This document shows, piece by piece, positions 22,801 through 34,849 of a stretch of DNA of 64,000 nucleotides (the first letter of the stretch is position 1; every line of letters starts with the position of its first letter). The notes below the pieces were generated by a model that did not search any database, was not told where the DNA came from, and worked only from the letters and a program-made list of their open reading frames with translations. The stretch comes from Aegilops tauschii subsp. strangulata. Its lineage: Eukaryota; Streptophyta; Magnoliopsida; Poales; Poaceae. A program made the translations under genes and the position numbers. The DNA lies in assembly GCF_002575655.3 (NCBI RefSeq), contig NC_053036.3:156464627-156528626 (forward strand), given 5' to 3'.

Positions 22801-24314
22801 ATCTTTGTGAAGCTTTCCGCAAGCTGAATGTCCAAGTTGTTCCTCAAGGCTTTCTTGCCAACCTCATAGTCTCTCCTACTTTGGAAGATCAAATTCGTGA
22901 GGCACAACTCCTGGATACCATGGTGAAGAAGGTGAAACGTGGTATCGACAAGGGTCTTTCCAAATACAAGTGCTATCGCATTGATGACAGAGATACTTTA
23001 TTCTTCGAGGACCGGATTGTGGTTCCTAAAGGCGATCTAAGGAAAGTCATTATGAACGAGGCGCACAATTCTCTTCTTTCCATTCATCCTGGAAGTACGA
23101 AGATGTACCATGACCTCAAGCAGTCGTATTGGTGGACTCGAATGAAGCGAGAAATTGCTCAACTCGTGAATGAATGTGATGTCTGTCGAAGAGTGAAAGC
23201 AGAACACCAACGAACAGCTGGTCTCCTCCAACCTCTTGCTATCCCAGAATGGAAGTTTGATCATATCGTAATGGACTTCGTGACTGGATTTCCAAAGTCC
23301 AAGCGCGGAAATGATGCTATCTTCGTTTTCATCGACAAGCTTTCTAAAGTGGCTCATTTCCTTCCAATCAAAGAATCTATCATAGCAGCTCAGTTGGCAA
23401 AGCTATACACCTCCAGAATTGTCTCCTTGCACGGCATTCCACAATTGATTTCTTCAGATCGTGGAAGCATCTTCACTTCTATGTTCTGGGACTCCTTCCA
23501 GAAGGCCATGGGCACCAACATTTGTTTCAGCATAGCTTTCCATCCTCAAACTACTAGCCAAGTCGAGCGAGTCAATCAAATTCTTGAAGATATGCTCAAG
23601 GCTTGTGTCATTTCCTTTGGCATGAAATGGGAAGATTGTCTTCCATATGCCGAATTCTCCTATAACAACAACTTCCAAGCAAGTTCAGGCAAGGCCCCAT
23701 TCGAGATTCTCCATGGCAGAAAGTGCCGTACTCCTCTCAATTGGTCAGAGACTGGTGAACGCCAATTTCTTGGCAATGACTTAATCACAGACGCTGAAGA
23801 AATGTGTAAAGTCATCCGTGAAAATCTCAAAGCCGCGCAATCGCGCTAGAAGAGTTACTATGATAGTAAGCACCGTGATGTGGCTTTCGAGATCGGAGAC
23901 CATGTCTACCTCCGCGTCTCTCCAATGAAAGGCACTCGTCGCTTCGGTATCAAAGGGAAGCTTGCCCCTAGATACGTGGGTCCTTTCAAGATCATTGGCA
24001 AAAGAGGCGACCTCCCCTATCAACTTGAGCTTCCTTCCAACTTCACGAAAATGCACGATGTGTTCCACATGTCACAGCTCCGCAAGTGCTTCAAGACGCC
24101 TGAGCGCACTATCAACTTCGAAGAGATTGACCTCCAAGAAAATCTGTCTTATCATGAGCACCCCGTTGCTATTCTTGAAGAAACTGAGCGCAAGACTCGC
24201 AACAAGTCTATCAAATTCCTGAAAGTGAAGTGGTCGCACCATTTCGACCGAGAAGCCACCTAGGAACGCGAGGACCACCTCCGTTCCGAATATCCGGAGT
24301 TCTTTTAGTCCTAG
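19859..24314 (+). pseudogene. gag-pol: Gag-Pol with chromodomain, copy 2 (stops and frameshifts)
   Basis: Same protein and domain order as copy 1 but more damaged. Stops: TAG at 20411 and 20705 (CAG in copy 1), TAG at 23847 (shared with copy 1), TAG at 24261 (TGG in copy 1) and TAG at 24306 (CAG in copy 1). Frame changes: a 7-bp tandem duplication near 20437 (CTAAACACTAAACAAG against CTAAACAAG), and one-base losses near 21280, 21827 and 22591. [13 protein letters not shown] and integrase motifs are still readable. It cannot make enzyme. Confidence 0.95.
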
Positions 24315-24350
24315 ATCTCGGGACGAGATCCTCTCGTAGTGGTGGAGTGT

Positions 24351-27300
24351 TGTAACACCCCGGATGTAACTTTCCATATTTGTAACTCCAACTCTTGCCA
24401 TTTTCGGCTATGTGTTATGATATTCCCTTCGTGGTCGGGTTTTGCCTTTCGTTTTGCATTTTGTTCATGTCATGCATCTCATATCACGTCATCATGTGCA
24501 TTGCATTTGCATACGTGTTCGTCACATGCATCCGAGCATTTTCCCCGTTGTCCGTTTTGCAATCCGGCACTCCCACCTCCTCCGGCGCACCCCTCTTGTT
24601 TCGTTTCGTGTGCGGGTGTTGAACGTTCTCACAATGGTCCGAGGCTTGTCAAGTGGCCTTGCTATACCACCGGGAGACCACCTGACGTCGTTTGGTACTC
24701 CAACGGTTAACCGGGTAACCGCAAAGTCCGTTTGTGTGTGCAGCAAAAACCCCTCTCTAAACAGCCCAAAACTACTCCAAGTCTCTTCCATGCTCTAGGT
24801 CGTTCGATCACGATCGTGTGGGCGAAAACCGCACCTCATTTGGAGCCTCCTAGCTCCCTCTACCTATATATACACCTCCCCTCCCAAAGCATTTTCGCAG
24901 ATAAAACCCTAAAAATCGCCCTCTCCGCGGCCGGACGCGTCCGCCGCCGCCGGACGAACCCGCCGCCGCGCCCGCACCAGTACGAAGCCGCCACGTGTCT
25001 AGCGCCGCCGCCTCCACCGCGCCGGCCCGCGACGCCCATCGCGAGCCCGCCGGGCCCGTGCCTCGCCGCCGCCCTCCGTCCCCGCGCGCGCGCGCCCTCC
25101 CGGGCCGGCGCCGCCGCACCCCGCCGCCTCCGCGCCTCCGTCGCCGCCTCACCGCTCCGCCGCGCCGGCGTCCGCGCGCCGGCGACCTCGCCGCCGTCCG
25201 CCGCTCCGCCCGCGGCCTCTAGTTCCTCCGACGCCCGCGCCGCCGTCTCCCCTCGCCGTACCCGCGTCCCCGGCCTCCTCTCGAGCTTCCCCCGACGCCG
25301 GCCGCCGTCTCCTTCTCCTCTCCCGTCGCCGGCGACGAGCTCCCTCGGCCAGATCTCGATCCAGTCAAACGGGAGGTTGACTTTCTGCCTCCCCCGATTT
25401 TCTTTGTCTTTTATTTTTACAATACGTGCATCTGTTTATCGCATCACAACTCTCTGCATATAGCTCCGTTTCGCGCGTGTAATATATGGAATTGTTCGTC
25501 TCATGATGCTCTTCACTTTTTTCCATTGTACCATGTTCATTTGGGGCCATCTTGATGCCCAAATCTCTGGTGCAAGAATGCTAATTGCTGTTATCTGCTG
25601 TTACTTATCAGAACTTGTGGATTTGTTATTTTTGTTGCATTTAATCTGTGCATCTTATGGGCATGAGCTCTACATGTGTTTTGTTTTATGCCATGCCATC
25701 ATTACAGAGGTATATGCCATGTATTTTTGTGATCTCTGTGGTGACTAACACAAGCATGCAAACTAGGCATCGTGATGTTTCTCATTTCAGAGACTTGGTA
25801 GTTTTTCCAAGTCTTTGTCGGCTGTTATTTTGTTGCTATGTATCCATGTGTCTACAGAGAGATCCATGCTTATTTTGAGGATATTCAGTGAGGATGTTGT
25901 GTAGATATTGTTGTAATTGATCCATTCCTGCCCTTGTTTCCAATTATGGAGTGACATAGCATGACTCAATATTGCTGTACTTTTGCTATAAAATATTTCT
26001 GGCAGATTGTTTACGTGTTACTCAATTTTGCCAAGCTTGTTGTAGTTGTTTTCATTCATGCTATGTACTTGCTCTTGCCTTGGGTAGCTTCATAAACATG
26101 CCATCTTGCTGTAGGTATGCTTGTTTGGTCATGAATTGCTTTTTGGTGAGTGCATCAAGCTCACCAAGATGCCTTCATATTATTGTTTCTGTCATGCTCT
26201 GTTTTCTGCTAAGTCTGAAACCTGTTAACGAAACTTGCTATGTTTACATGGTTGCCATCATATCTTCTGGTCCTTTTTGGCTTATGGTCAGTAAGGGACT
26301 TTTGTCATATGCATTTAGTAGAATACTGTCATGCCTTGTTCTGCCATGTTAAGTTCCTGTAGCATGTTGATTTTGTACGCTTACGAGGATCAAGCTTTCG
26401 ACAACTCTGAGAACCTTGCAGGCAAGATGACCACACCCTCGAAATCACTTCTATCTTTGCTTTGCTAGTTGTTCGTTCTTTTGCCATGCTGCGCTACCTT
26501 CCACTTGATATATCATGCCTCCCATATTGCCAAGTCAAGCCCCTAATCACCTTTTCCTAGCAAACCGTTGTTTGGCTAAGTTACCGCTTTTGCTCAGCCC
26601 TTCTTATAGCGTTGCTAGTTGTAGGTGAAGATGAAGTTTGTTCCATGTTGGAACATGGATATGTTGGGATATCACAATATCTCTTATTTAATTAATGCAT
26701 CTATATATTTGGTAAAGGGTGGAAGGCTCGGCCTTCTGCCTGGTGTTTTGTTCCACTCTTGCCGCCCTAGTTTCTGTCATACCGGTATTATGTTCCTTGA
26801 GTTTGCGTTCCTTACGCGGTTGGGTGATTTATGGGACCCCCTTGAAAGTTCGCCTTGAATAAAACCCCTCCAGCAAGGCCCAACTTTGGTTTTACCATTT
26901 CCCACCTAAGCCTTTTTCACCCGGGTTTTCGCGAGCCCGTGGGTCATCTTTATTTAAACCCCCGGACCAGTGCTCCTTCGAGTGCTGGCCCAAATCGAGC
27001 GATGTCCGACGCCCACTGGGCAACTAGGGTCTATGCCAACCCGATGTCTGGCTCATCCGTTGTGCCCTGAGAACGAGATATGTGCAGCTCCTATCGGGAT
27101 TTGTCGGCACATTCGGGCGGCTTTGCTGGTCTTGTTTTACCATTGTCGAAATGTCTTGTAAACCGGGATTCCGAGACTGATCGGGTCTTTCCGGGAGAAG
27201 GTTTATCCTTTGTTGACCGTGAGAGCTTATGATGGGCTAAGTTGGGACACCCCTGCAGGGTATTACCTTTCGAAAGCCGTGCCCGCGGTTATGAGGCAGA

Positions 27301-28039
27301 TGGGAATTTGTTAATGTCCGGTTGTAGAGAACTTGTCACTTGACTTAATTAAAATACATCAACTGCGTGTGTAGCCGTGATTGTATCTTCTCGGCGGAGT
27401 CCGGGAAGTGAACACGGTTTGAGTTTTGAATGACGTAAGTAGGAGTTTAGGATCACTTCTTGGTCATTACTAGATGACGACCGTTCCGTTGCTTCTCTTC
27501 TCGCTCTCTTTTGCGTATGTTAGCCACCATATATGCTTAGTGCATGCTGCAGCTCCACCCCATTTTACCATCCTTTCCTATAAGCTTAAATAGTCTTGAT
27601 CTTGCGGGTGTGAGATTGCTTAGTTCTCGTGACTCACAGATTCTACCTAAACAGTTGCAGGTGCCGACGATGCCAGTGCAGATGATGGGATCGACCTCAA
27701 GTGGGAGTTCGACGAGGAACGTGGTCGTTACTATGTGTCTTTTCCTGATGATCAGTAGTGGAGCCCAGTTGGGTCGATCGGGGATCTAGCATTTGGGGTT
27801 ATCTTATTTTTCATTTAGATTTGACCGTAGTTGGTCCATGTGTGGATTCTGGATGATGTATGAATTATATTTATGTATTGTTTGAAGTGGCGATTGTAAG
27901 CCAACTCTCGTTATCCCATTCTTGTTCATTACATGGGATTGTGTGAAGATGACCCTTCTTGCGACAAAACCACAATGCGGTTATGCCTCTAAGTTGTGCC
28001 TCGACACGTGGGAGATATAGCCGCATCGTGGGCGTAACA
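24351..28039 (+). repeat. Third LTR (3' LTR of the array)
   Basis: 3689 bp, same ends as the middle LTR. About 555 bp, corresponding to 16480-17034, is missing near 26378. Its TATA box is at 24865-24872. It ends at 28039, followed directly by LINE sequence. Confidence 0.9.
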
Positions 28040-28398
28040 CAAGCGAGGAAGCGGTGAGAGATGTGCCACACCTTTTGGAAACTTACTGTTAGGCTTCGAG
28101 GTAAATGACTAATCGTGAGAAAAGCTCAATTTTTCAGCAAAGGGTGCCCTCATGTCTCTAAGGACTTGATTAAACATGAGCTTAGTGTTTACAATGAATC
28201 TCTTAGTCAAAAATACCTTGGTATGCCATTAGAAGTAGGCAGGTCAAAAAATGGCACCTTCAAGTATTTAAAAGATCGCATCTGGAATAAGGTATATGGA
28301 TGGTTGGAAAAACTTTAATCATCTGATGGGACGAATGTTCTTATCAAATCCATTTTCCTATTTACTCAATGTCTTACTTTAAGTTGCCTAGAGGACTT
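28040..28398 (+). pseudogene. LINE reverse-transcriptase fragment, copy 1
   Basis: Part of a non-LTR (L1-type) reverse transcriptase downstream of its catalytic core: FFSKGCPHVSKDLIKHELS, SQKYLGMPLEVGRSKNGTF and WNKVYGWLEKL, then a stop. It matches base by base the LINE pieces at 29155-29301, 30603-30741 and 49218-49288. The element has no intact ends here. Confidence 0.8.
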
Positions 28399-28941
28399 TG
28401 AAGGAAATATGCCTAAAGGCAATAATAAAGTTGTTATTTATATTTCCTTATATCATGATAAATGTTTATTATTCATGCTAGAATTGTATTAACCGGAAAC
28501 TTGATACATGTCTGGATACATAGACAAAACACAGTGTCCCTAGTATACCTCTACTAGACTAGCTCGTTAATCAAAGATGGTTAAGTTTCCTAACCATAGA
28601 CATGTGTTGTCATTTGATGAATGGGATCACATCATTAGGAGAATGATGTGATGGACAAGACCCATCCGTTAGCTTAGCATAATGATCGTTAAGTTTTATT
28701 GTTATTGCTTTCTTCATGACTTGTACATATTCCTTTGACTATGAGATTATGCAATTCCCGAATACCGGAGGAACACCTTGTGTGCTATCAAACGTCACAA
28801 TGTAACTGAGTGATTATAAAGATGCTCTACAGGTGTCTCCAAAGGTGTTTGTTGGGTTGGCATAGATCGAGATTAGGATTTGTCACTCCGAAGTATCGGA
28901 GAGGTATCTCTGGGCCCTCTTGGTAATGCACATCATGATAT
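28399..28941 (+). repeat. Angela/BARE-like LTR fragment
   Basis: Starts TGAAGGAAATATGCC and continues with the recognisable 5' part of Triticeae Copia (Angela/BARE/WIS) LTRs, including ATCACATCATTAGGAGAATG and GGAGAGGTATCTCTGGGCCC. It breaks off near 28941, so it is a truncated LTR. It separates the two LINE copies. Confidence 0.8.
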
Positions 28942-29301
28942 CTTTTGCAGTTTTGTTCAATGTCAAAAGAATTTAAGCCTTCGAGAAGGATTCGTCAGGG
29001 AGATCCTCTTTCACCCTACCTTTTCTTGCTAGCAGCAGAGGGCCTTCCGTGCCGTCTAAAAGTTAGTGATCGGTCATCGCATCTTGCAGGTTTAAAAGTA
29101 GCTCAATCAGTTCCGTCGGTTAACCAACTATTGTTTGCAGATGACAACCTGTCAAGCAAGCGAGGAAGGGTAAGAGATGTGTCACACCTCTTGGAAACTT
29201 ATTATTAGGCTTGGGGGTAAAGGATTAATCGTGTGAAACGCTCAAATTTTCAGCAAAGGGCTACCTCATGTCACTAAGGACTTGATTAAACCCGAGCTTA
29301 G
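28942..29301 (+). pseudogene. LINE reverse-transcriptase fragment, copy 2 (part 1)
   Basis: Reads PSRRIRQGDPLSPYLFLLAA and QLLFADDN: the conserved RT core of plant L1-type elements with its FADD catalytic motif. A short stretch after FADD is missing, and stops follow. Interrupted at 29301 by a solo LTR and resumes at 30603. Confidence 0.85.
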
Positions 29302-30597
29302 TGTAGGAATGAAGTATGTCTACCAGAGGGGGGAGTGAATGTGAGTTTTAATTTTTCTTCGGAAAACTTAAATCTCTTAGAACCCAGAAGCGGAATGAAT
29401 GAAAAGCAAACTACAGTGAACTAGAACGGAGTACCGAAGGAGAACTAATACATGCATCAATGTAAACCATACGAATGAAAATGCATCGAAGGTAAACATG
29501 AGTGACAGAGATAACCGATGATGCTCGATGGCGACAAGGAATTTGTTCGACCAGTTCGTCCTTCTGCATAAGGACTACCTCTGGTTGGAGGGGCTATGAC
29601 TTAACACGGAAGATAAACAATCTTCAACCTATTCACCTCGACAATCGATTCATCAACCGATGATGATTACTCGTGGTAGATACTTGCAGGCGATCTCCGA
29701 ACCTTTACAGACTTTTTCTTCGAGAACCACAATCACTCTTGGTCTCTGAACAAATTGACACCTAACCGTCTAGAGAGTTTGCAGCTCTCAAGAGTAATAG
29801 GCGAAGCGTACTAAACTCAGATTCCATTGATGCCAAACCACTATCTAATTCTTCGGCTCTAGGGTTTTTCTCTCAGTGGATTTTAAATTCAAATCACTCA
29901 GAGAGTGGGTTGCTCAACAATCTCCTCAGAATCAAACGGAGCAGCCACCGGACAAAGCCGGCGCGGGGTGGCTATATGTAGCCGCAGCCTTCCTAGACGG
30001 GAAATGACCATTTTGGACACGAGGTCCAGCCAATGGCCAACCAACACGTTCACAGCAGGCGGATTTTGGAGCAACGGTAACATTACTTGAGGAACAAGTA
30101 ATGCTAACTCCTCGGTCCTAGTCAAATCTCTCGCGGCGAAGAAGATCACAGTCTCCTGTTGGCAAGTATTTGCTCGGAACACAAAGATATTTCTCTCATA
30201 GCTTTCATAGGATTTGGGTTTAGCATCAGAGAATCAAAGCTTCGAACGCTACACCCCTCTTTATAGTACAGTGGTCCTATGAATCTAATGAAAGAAGAAG
30301 AACGAAATAAATGCTATGTCTTCACTTTGTCTTCATTCTTCCTCAAACGCAGTCATATTCTCTGAACAGACGCCGAACCAATTGCTTGAACTTCAACAAT
30401 TTTTAGGGGTCAGTCTTTTTAGCTTTATCTTCGGTGATAACCTTCGCTGCCACGCAGGGGATTATCTTCGTCATTTGCATCAAACTCCTTGATACCTCAT
30501 GGACCTTTTACTCTGTATGCACTAGCAAACACATAAGTCCCATATTGTTTATGTCAACAAACCCCAAAAACATAAGGGGCCTATCGTTGCACCAACA
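29302..30597 (+). repeat. Solo LTR (probable Copia, SIRE/Maximus-like)
   Basis: 1296 bp from TGTAGGAATGAAG to CACCAACA, flanked by the 5-bp duplication CTTAG (29297-29301 and 30598-30602). The uninterrupted LINE copy at 28168-28178 has CTTAG once, confirming the insertion. No internal domain, so the element was lost by LTR-LTR recombination. Orientation and family are inferred from the GAAGTATGTCTACCAGAGGG start, typical of SIRE-type LTRs. Confidence 0.85.
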
Positions 30598-30746
30598 CTT
30601 AGTGTTTGCAATGAATCTCTTAGTGAAAAATACCTTGGTATGCCCTCAGAAGTAGGTAGGTCAAAAAATGGCACCTTAAAGTATTTAAAAGATCGCATCT
30701 GGAATAAGGTATATGGATGGTTGGAAAAACTTTAATCATATGGTGG
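30598..30746 (+). pseudogene. LINE reverse-transcriptase fragment, copy 2 (part 2)
   Basis: Continues the LINE frame after the solo LTR (SEKYLGMPSEVGRSKNGTL, WNKVYGWLEKL) up to the insertion point of element E. The last five bases are the target duplication of E. Confidence 0.85.
30742..30746. repeat. Target-site duplication of element E (left)
   Basis: GGTGG, repeated at 49213-49217 directly after the 3' LTR. LINE sequence continues from one to the other. Confidence 0.9.
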
Positions 30747-31882
30747 TGTCGGTGTACAAAAGTAGGGCCCCTCTTTGTACCCCTTTACTTGTGCACGGGC
30801 AGTTAGAGCCACACCTACGGACACACTTAGCGGGGCAGAGGAAGGAAGCAAAAGTACAAGACCACCAGAGCAGCGCTCCAACCAGGGGCGCAGAGGATGA
30901 GGCAACAAGATGGGCTTCCCCCGGCAAGACCTTTGCCGGGGCGGCCTACGCAGCCCGGCAAGAGCCTTGCCGGGGCAACTCACCCAACACCAGCAAAGCC
31001 ACCACCCTTGAGCCTGAGAGTTCTGACACCATCGCCAACATTGGAACCAAGGCTCAGGAGGGGCCTGCGTAGTGACATGCAGATCTTTGTGAAGACAAAG
31101 GGCCTGCGAGGCCTAGATAGGAACCAGAAAACAAGACAATAGCGAGGCTCCTTCCCGAGGATTACCACGAGGCCCCGGCAAGGATCCTACCGAAGATACC
31201 CACGAGGCCCCGGCAAGACCCTTGCCGGGAGTATCAGCAAGACCGCGGCAAGATCTTGCCGCCCCGTCGCCGCCCCAGCTCAGCAGCCGACCCACCAACT
31301 AAGCAAGTACCCACGTGGCAGTACGTGGCTCCTAAACCAACTAGTCAAGCACCTGCGTGGTGGCATGCAGATCTTCGTGAAGACCCTGCCACCACACCAG
31401 CTCAGCAGCCTGCCATCCTACATGGCGTTGCATGCCTCGTTGGCCTGGACGCGTGTCGGAGCAAGACGAGGCGGCGACTGACGGGACGGGCTTCGTGGCC
31501 GTCCCCGATAAAGCAAGAGGACACCTAAGTAGCGCATTTAATGTGTTTTGTCTTGTGATGTCAGGCGATAAGCTTGAACACTGTACATACTTTCCACCTC
31601 CTGTGTGCCACTTTGGTGACCCCTTTTTCCTATAAAAGGAGGCCCGAGCTGTACTGAGGAAGGATTCGGACTTTTTGGACTACACACGCACCGTAGCTAG
31701 TTTAAGAACTCAAGAACACTCAAATATACACCAAAGCAGGACTAGGGTATTACGCATCCTCGTGGCCCGAACCTGGCTAAAATCTCCTCGTACTAGCTAC
31801 TAGACCCGCTCTTTGCACAACCTCGTGCCCGCTAACCGCAGAAGGGGTCCTCGTGATCCCATAGGTGTCATTTCCCCCGACA
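30747..31882 (+). repeat. 5' LTR of element E
   Basis: TGTCGGTGTACAAAAG to CCCCCGACA, 1136 bp. Contains several CGGCAAG...CTTGCCG inverted repeats, among them the perfect 18-bp palindrome GCGGCAAGATCTTGCCGC at 31245-31262. TATA box at 31631-31637. Confidence 0.92.
31631..31637 (+). promoter_or_regulatory. TATA box of element E LTR
   Basis: TATAAAA followed by GGAGGCCCGAG; the same sequence is at 48961-48967 in the 3' LTR. Confidence 0.75.
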
Positions 31883-31902
31883 TCTTTGGCGCGCCAGGTA
31901 GG
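31883..31902 (+). other. Primer-binding site of element E
   Basis: TCTTTGGCGCGCCAGGTAGG directly after the 5' LTR, the usual TTTGGCGC-type site of grass Gypsy elements. Confidence 0.75.
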
Positions 31903-31958
31903 GAGCGCAAGCTGTGAAAGTCCGGTTTGGGAGTTAGCATATCAACTTCATCATCACC

Positions 31959-34849
31959 ATGGCCCCCAAGAAGAAGGGGATCACTTCCATCGGGTCGCCC
32001 GGGGCCGGCCCGTCCGCACCAGCACAGGGAGTAGCAACGGATGGCGCCGGAGGCGCCGCCCGCCAGCGTCCACGACACTCTGGCGATCGGAGCCTGGGAA
32101 GCGGCGCTGCCGGGTCCAGGACGACGAGCCACACGCTGCTGGGCCCGGGGACGGGGCGGTGCTGCCCATAGGCGGAGCGGCGACCTCCCGGACGCCCGTG
32201 CCACGGCCTTCCCAGGCCGCGCGCGATGAGCAACACCACGACATCGGCGCCCCCGGGCGCCGCCGCGGGAAGAGCCCTTTGCATCACTCTCAGGACACAT
32301 CGGGCCAGCGTGCGCACTGGGACACTGGTGGAAGCAGCGCGCGACCGCGAGACCGTGATAGAGCTCCTTCTAACGTGGTTAGAAGTCGGAGCGCGTCACG
32401 GTCCATGTAGCTTTCACCGCCACCCACGCCAGCAGAAGCGTTTGCGCGCGTACAATTGCTCCTCGACTTCCTGCCCGCTGCGGAGAAGCTCGACGAGTGG
32501 AGAGCCACCATTCGAAGCCTTGTCAGCTTCGCCAACAAAGATGAGCCACTCCCAGCGGGACCCTTGTGCCGGCGTTCTGTCGAGCCAACGCGTGCTGGCG
32601 GTGGGAGGACTGGGGATGCTGCGACCACGGTGCACTCTCCTCCCCCGCGGCCGCGACGGCAGCCATTGGCTCACCGGACCGACGCCCGCGACGACGTTTC
32701 TACGGCGTCATCCGACCTGCGAGCCCACCGCGACCAACGCCAAGTCCTTCGGGAGCGAGCCAAGGAAGACGCTCGAACCACCATCGAGCGACGACGGGAG
32801 ACAAGCCATCAGTCAGATCGGCGTGCGAGGCCTACCATGGACCACCCAGCGCCGGGGGGCTCCGGCGACCTGCCTTACGAGGTGGGTTGTCCAGCCTTTA
32901 CCCGAGAGCTGCGGCAGTTCCAGTGGCCCTCCCATCGCACATTCAGGCCTAATGTCGGGGAAAAGTACAATGGCAAGACTCACCCGTCAGAGTTCCTCAG
33001 CATCTACACCATCACGATGCAGGCTGCCGGGGCTCGCGACGACAAGGTGCTCGCCAACTACTTTCCGTTGGTGCTTAAGCCCAACATCATGTCGTGGTTG
33101 ATGCACCTGCTAGTAGATTCCATCTCTTGCTGGTCGGATCTGTGCCACGAGTTTGGTGGCGCCTTCACCGGAGGCCACCAAGCTCCTGGCCAGGCAAGTG
33201 ACTTGCATGTCATCCCCTAGAAGGATGGCGAGTCCCTGCGTAAGTATATACAAAGATTCAGCCGTGTGCAGTACACCATCCCAGATGTTCATCCCGCCGC
33301 TGTCATCAGTGCGTTCCATCAGAACGTACGCAACCGCAAGATGCGTGAAGAGCTGGCGATGAACAAGGTCAAGGATGTAGCCGAACTTTATGTTCTAGCT
33401 GATAGATGTGCTCGGGCTGAGGAAGGAAGGAAGTACCACGGCGAGGACGCCGGCGCGGAAACCGACTCCACTGACGAAGACACTGCCGCCTCGACAAAGA
33501 AGTGCTGGCGCCGCAACAGGAAGCGTAAGGGCAAGACTATGCTTGCCGTTGAGGGATCCGGCGACCCCGGCGCTGCCAAGAAGGCCAAGACTGACGACCC
33601 CGGCAAGGAGGTTGCCGGGTGTGCCGCCTGCCGGGCCTTGGCGGCCGCCGACAAGCCAGGAGGCTCCGACAAGCAGTACTGCAAGATCCACCACACCAAG
33701 GGCCATGACCTCCAGAACTGCCGACAGGTTGAGCTGCTTGCAGAAAAGCAGAAGGCTAAATATGAAAGGAAAGACAAGGAGAAGGGTCAGGATGGTGCTG
33801 AGGGGTCCGGCAAGAAGAGTGGCGGCCAAGGATGTCGCCGCGGCAAAGATAGTCAACAAGAGAGGCCCGCTCGGGGCCGCGATAAGAAGGAGGAAGATGA
33901 TGATCATGACGAGGACGACAAGTCCGGTGAGCACGAGTTCCACAAAGCTACAGAGGCCATGTGCGTTGACGGTGGCGCCTCGTTGCACACCTCACACCAC
34001 CAACTGAAGCGGTGGGCGCGTGAGGTCACTGCGGCGGAGCCATCGTTTGATGCCCAGAAGCCACTGAAGTGGTCCCGCATGCCCATCATTTTTGACATCG
34101 AGGATCACCCTGATCGCACGACTGCGGTCGGGTGTTTGCCGTTGTTGGTTTCACCAACAATAAGCAACCTCAAGGTGACAAAAGTGCTGGTTGATGGTGG
34201 GGCCGGACTGAATTTGATCTCGCCCGATGTGATCAAGAGGTTGCAGATTCCTGATGGAGATCTCGAGGAGACGGGCACGTTTCAAGGGGTCAACCCGGGA
34301 AGGAGCCAACCAAAAGGTAAAATCACGCTGCCCGTTACGTTTGGGGGCGAGCTGAACTATAGGACGGAGAAGATCGTTTTCAATGTCGCCAAGATCCCCT
34401 TGCCATACAATGGGATACTTGGCCGCCCAGCGCTGGCCAAGTTCATGGCGGCGTCACACTACGCCTACAACACATTGAAGATGCCGGGGCCGCTAACCAT
34501 CATCACCGTCCCCTCTAACAAGAAAGACGCGCTCATCTGCGCCGACCAACTCTACCGAGAGGCAGTTGCAGCAACTGCCGCCAAGGCACTTGCTCCTGCC
34601 GCTGAAGCCCCGGGAAGGAAGAAGGCTGGCAAGACCCCTTCCGGCGAGACCTCTTCCGGAAAGACCTCCGGCACCCACTCCGGCAAGTGTGCCTCTTCAG
34701 AGTGCAGTGCTCCCATCGAGGATGTGCCAGAGAGCTCCACTGGCAAGAGCAAGAAATCCAAGGCTGCACCGCCGAAAACCAAGAAGGTGTTCGTCAAGGA
34801 GGACGGCACGAGCGGGGCTTTTACTATAAGCTCCATCCTCGACAGCAAA
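31959..34849 (+). pseudogene. gag: Gag and protease of element E
   Basis: Starts MAPKKKGITSIG at 31959; the frame changes once near 32100 and then stays constant. The gag domain lies around FTRELRQFQWP to ESLRKYIQRF (32900-33260). The knuckle position reads CKIHHTKGHDLQNC, non-canonical as in element A. Protease has VLVDGGAGLNLI near 34190 and RPALAKFMAASHYAY near 34430. A Lys/Asp/Glu-rich linker and a Ser/Thr/Gly/Lys-rich tail flank protease. TAG stops at 32408 and 33218 interrupt otherwise continuous sequence. Gag would form the particle, protease would process it. Confidence 0.88.

Larger units (their letters stand above)
8617..28039 (+). mobile_element. Tandem chromodomain Gypsy array: LTR(remnant)-internal-LTR-internal-LTR
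   Basis: Two internal domains of one family (8801-14451 and 18699-24350) are separated and bounded by three LTR copies (8617-8800 remnant, 14452-18698, 24351-28039). Gag-pol carries a C-terminal chromodomain and CCHC gag, so it is a chromovirus, probably Tekay-like given the long LTRs. The copies align closely base by base with scattered substitutions and small indels. Shared LTRs between internal domains indicate unequal recombination between LTRs rather than two insertions. The first LTR is interrupted by element A. The right end joins LINE sequence starting CAAGC. Confidence 0.92.

Noticed and set aside
30713..31528. ORFs within the 5' LTR of element E (repeated at 48103-48858)
   Set aside because: They start in LTR sequence, cross the promoter region, and differ in frame continuity between the two LTRs.
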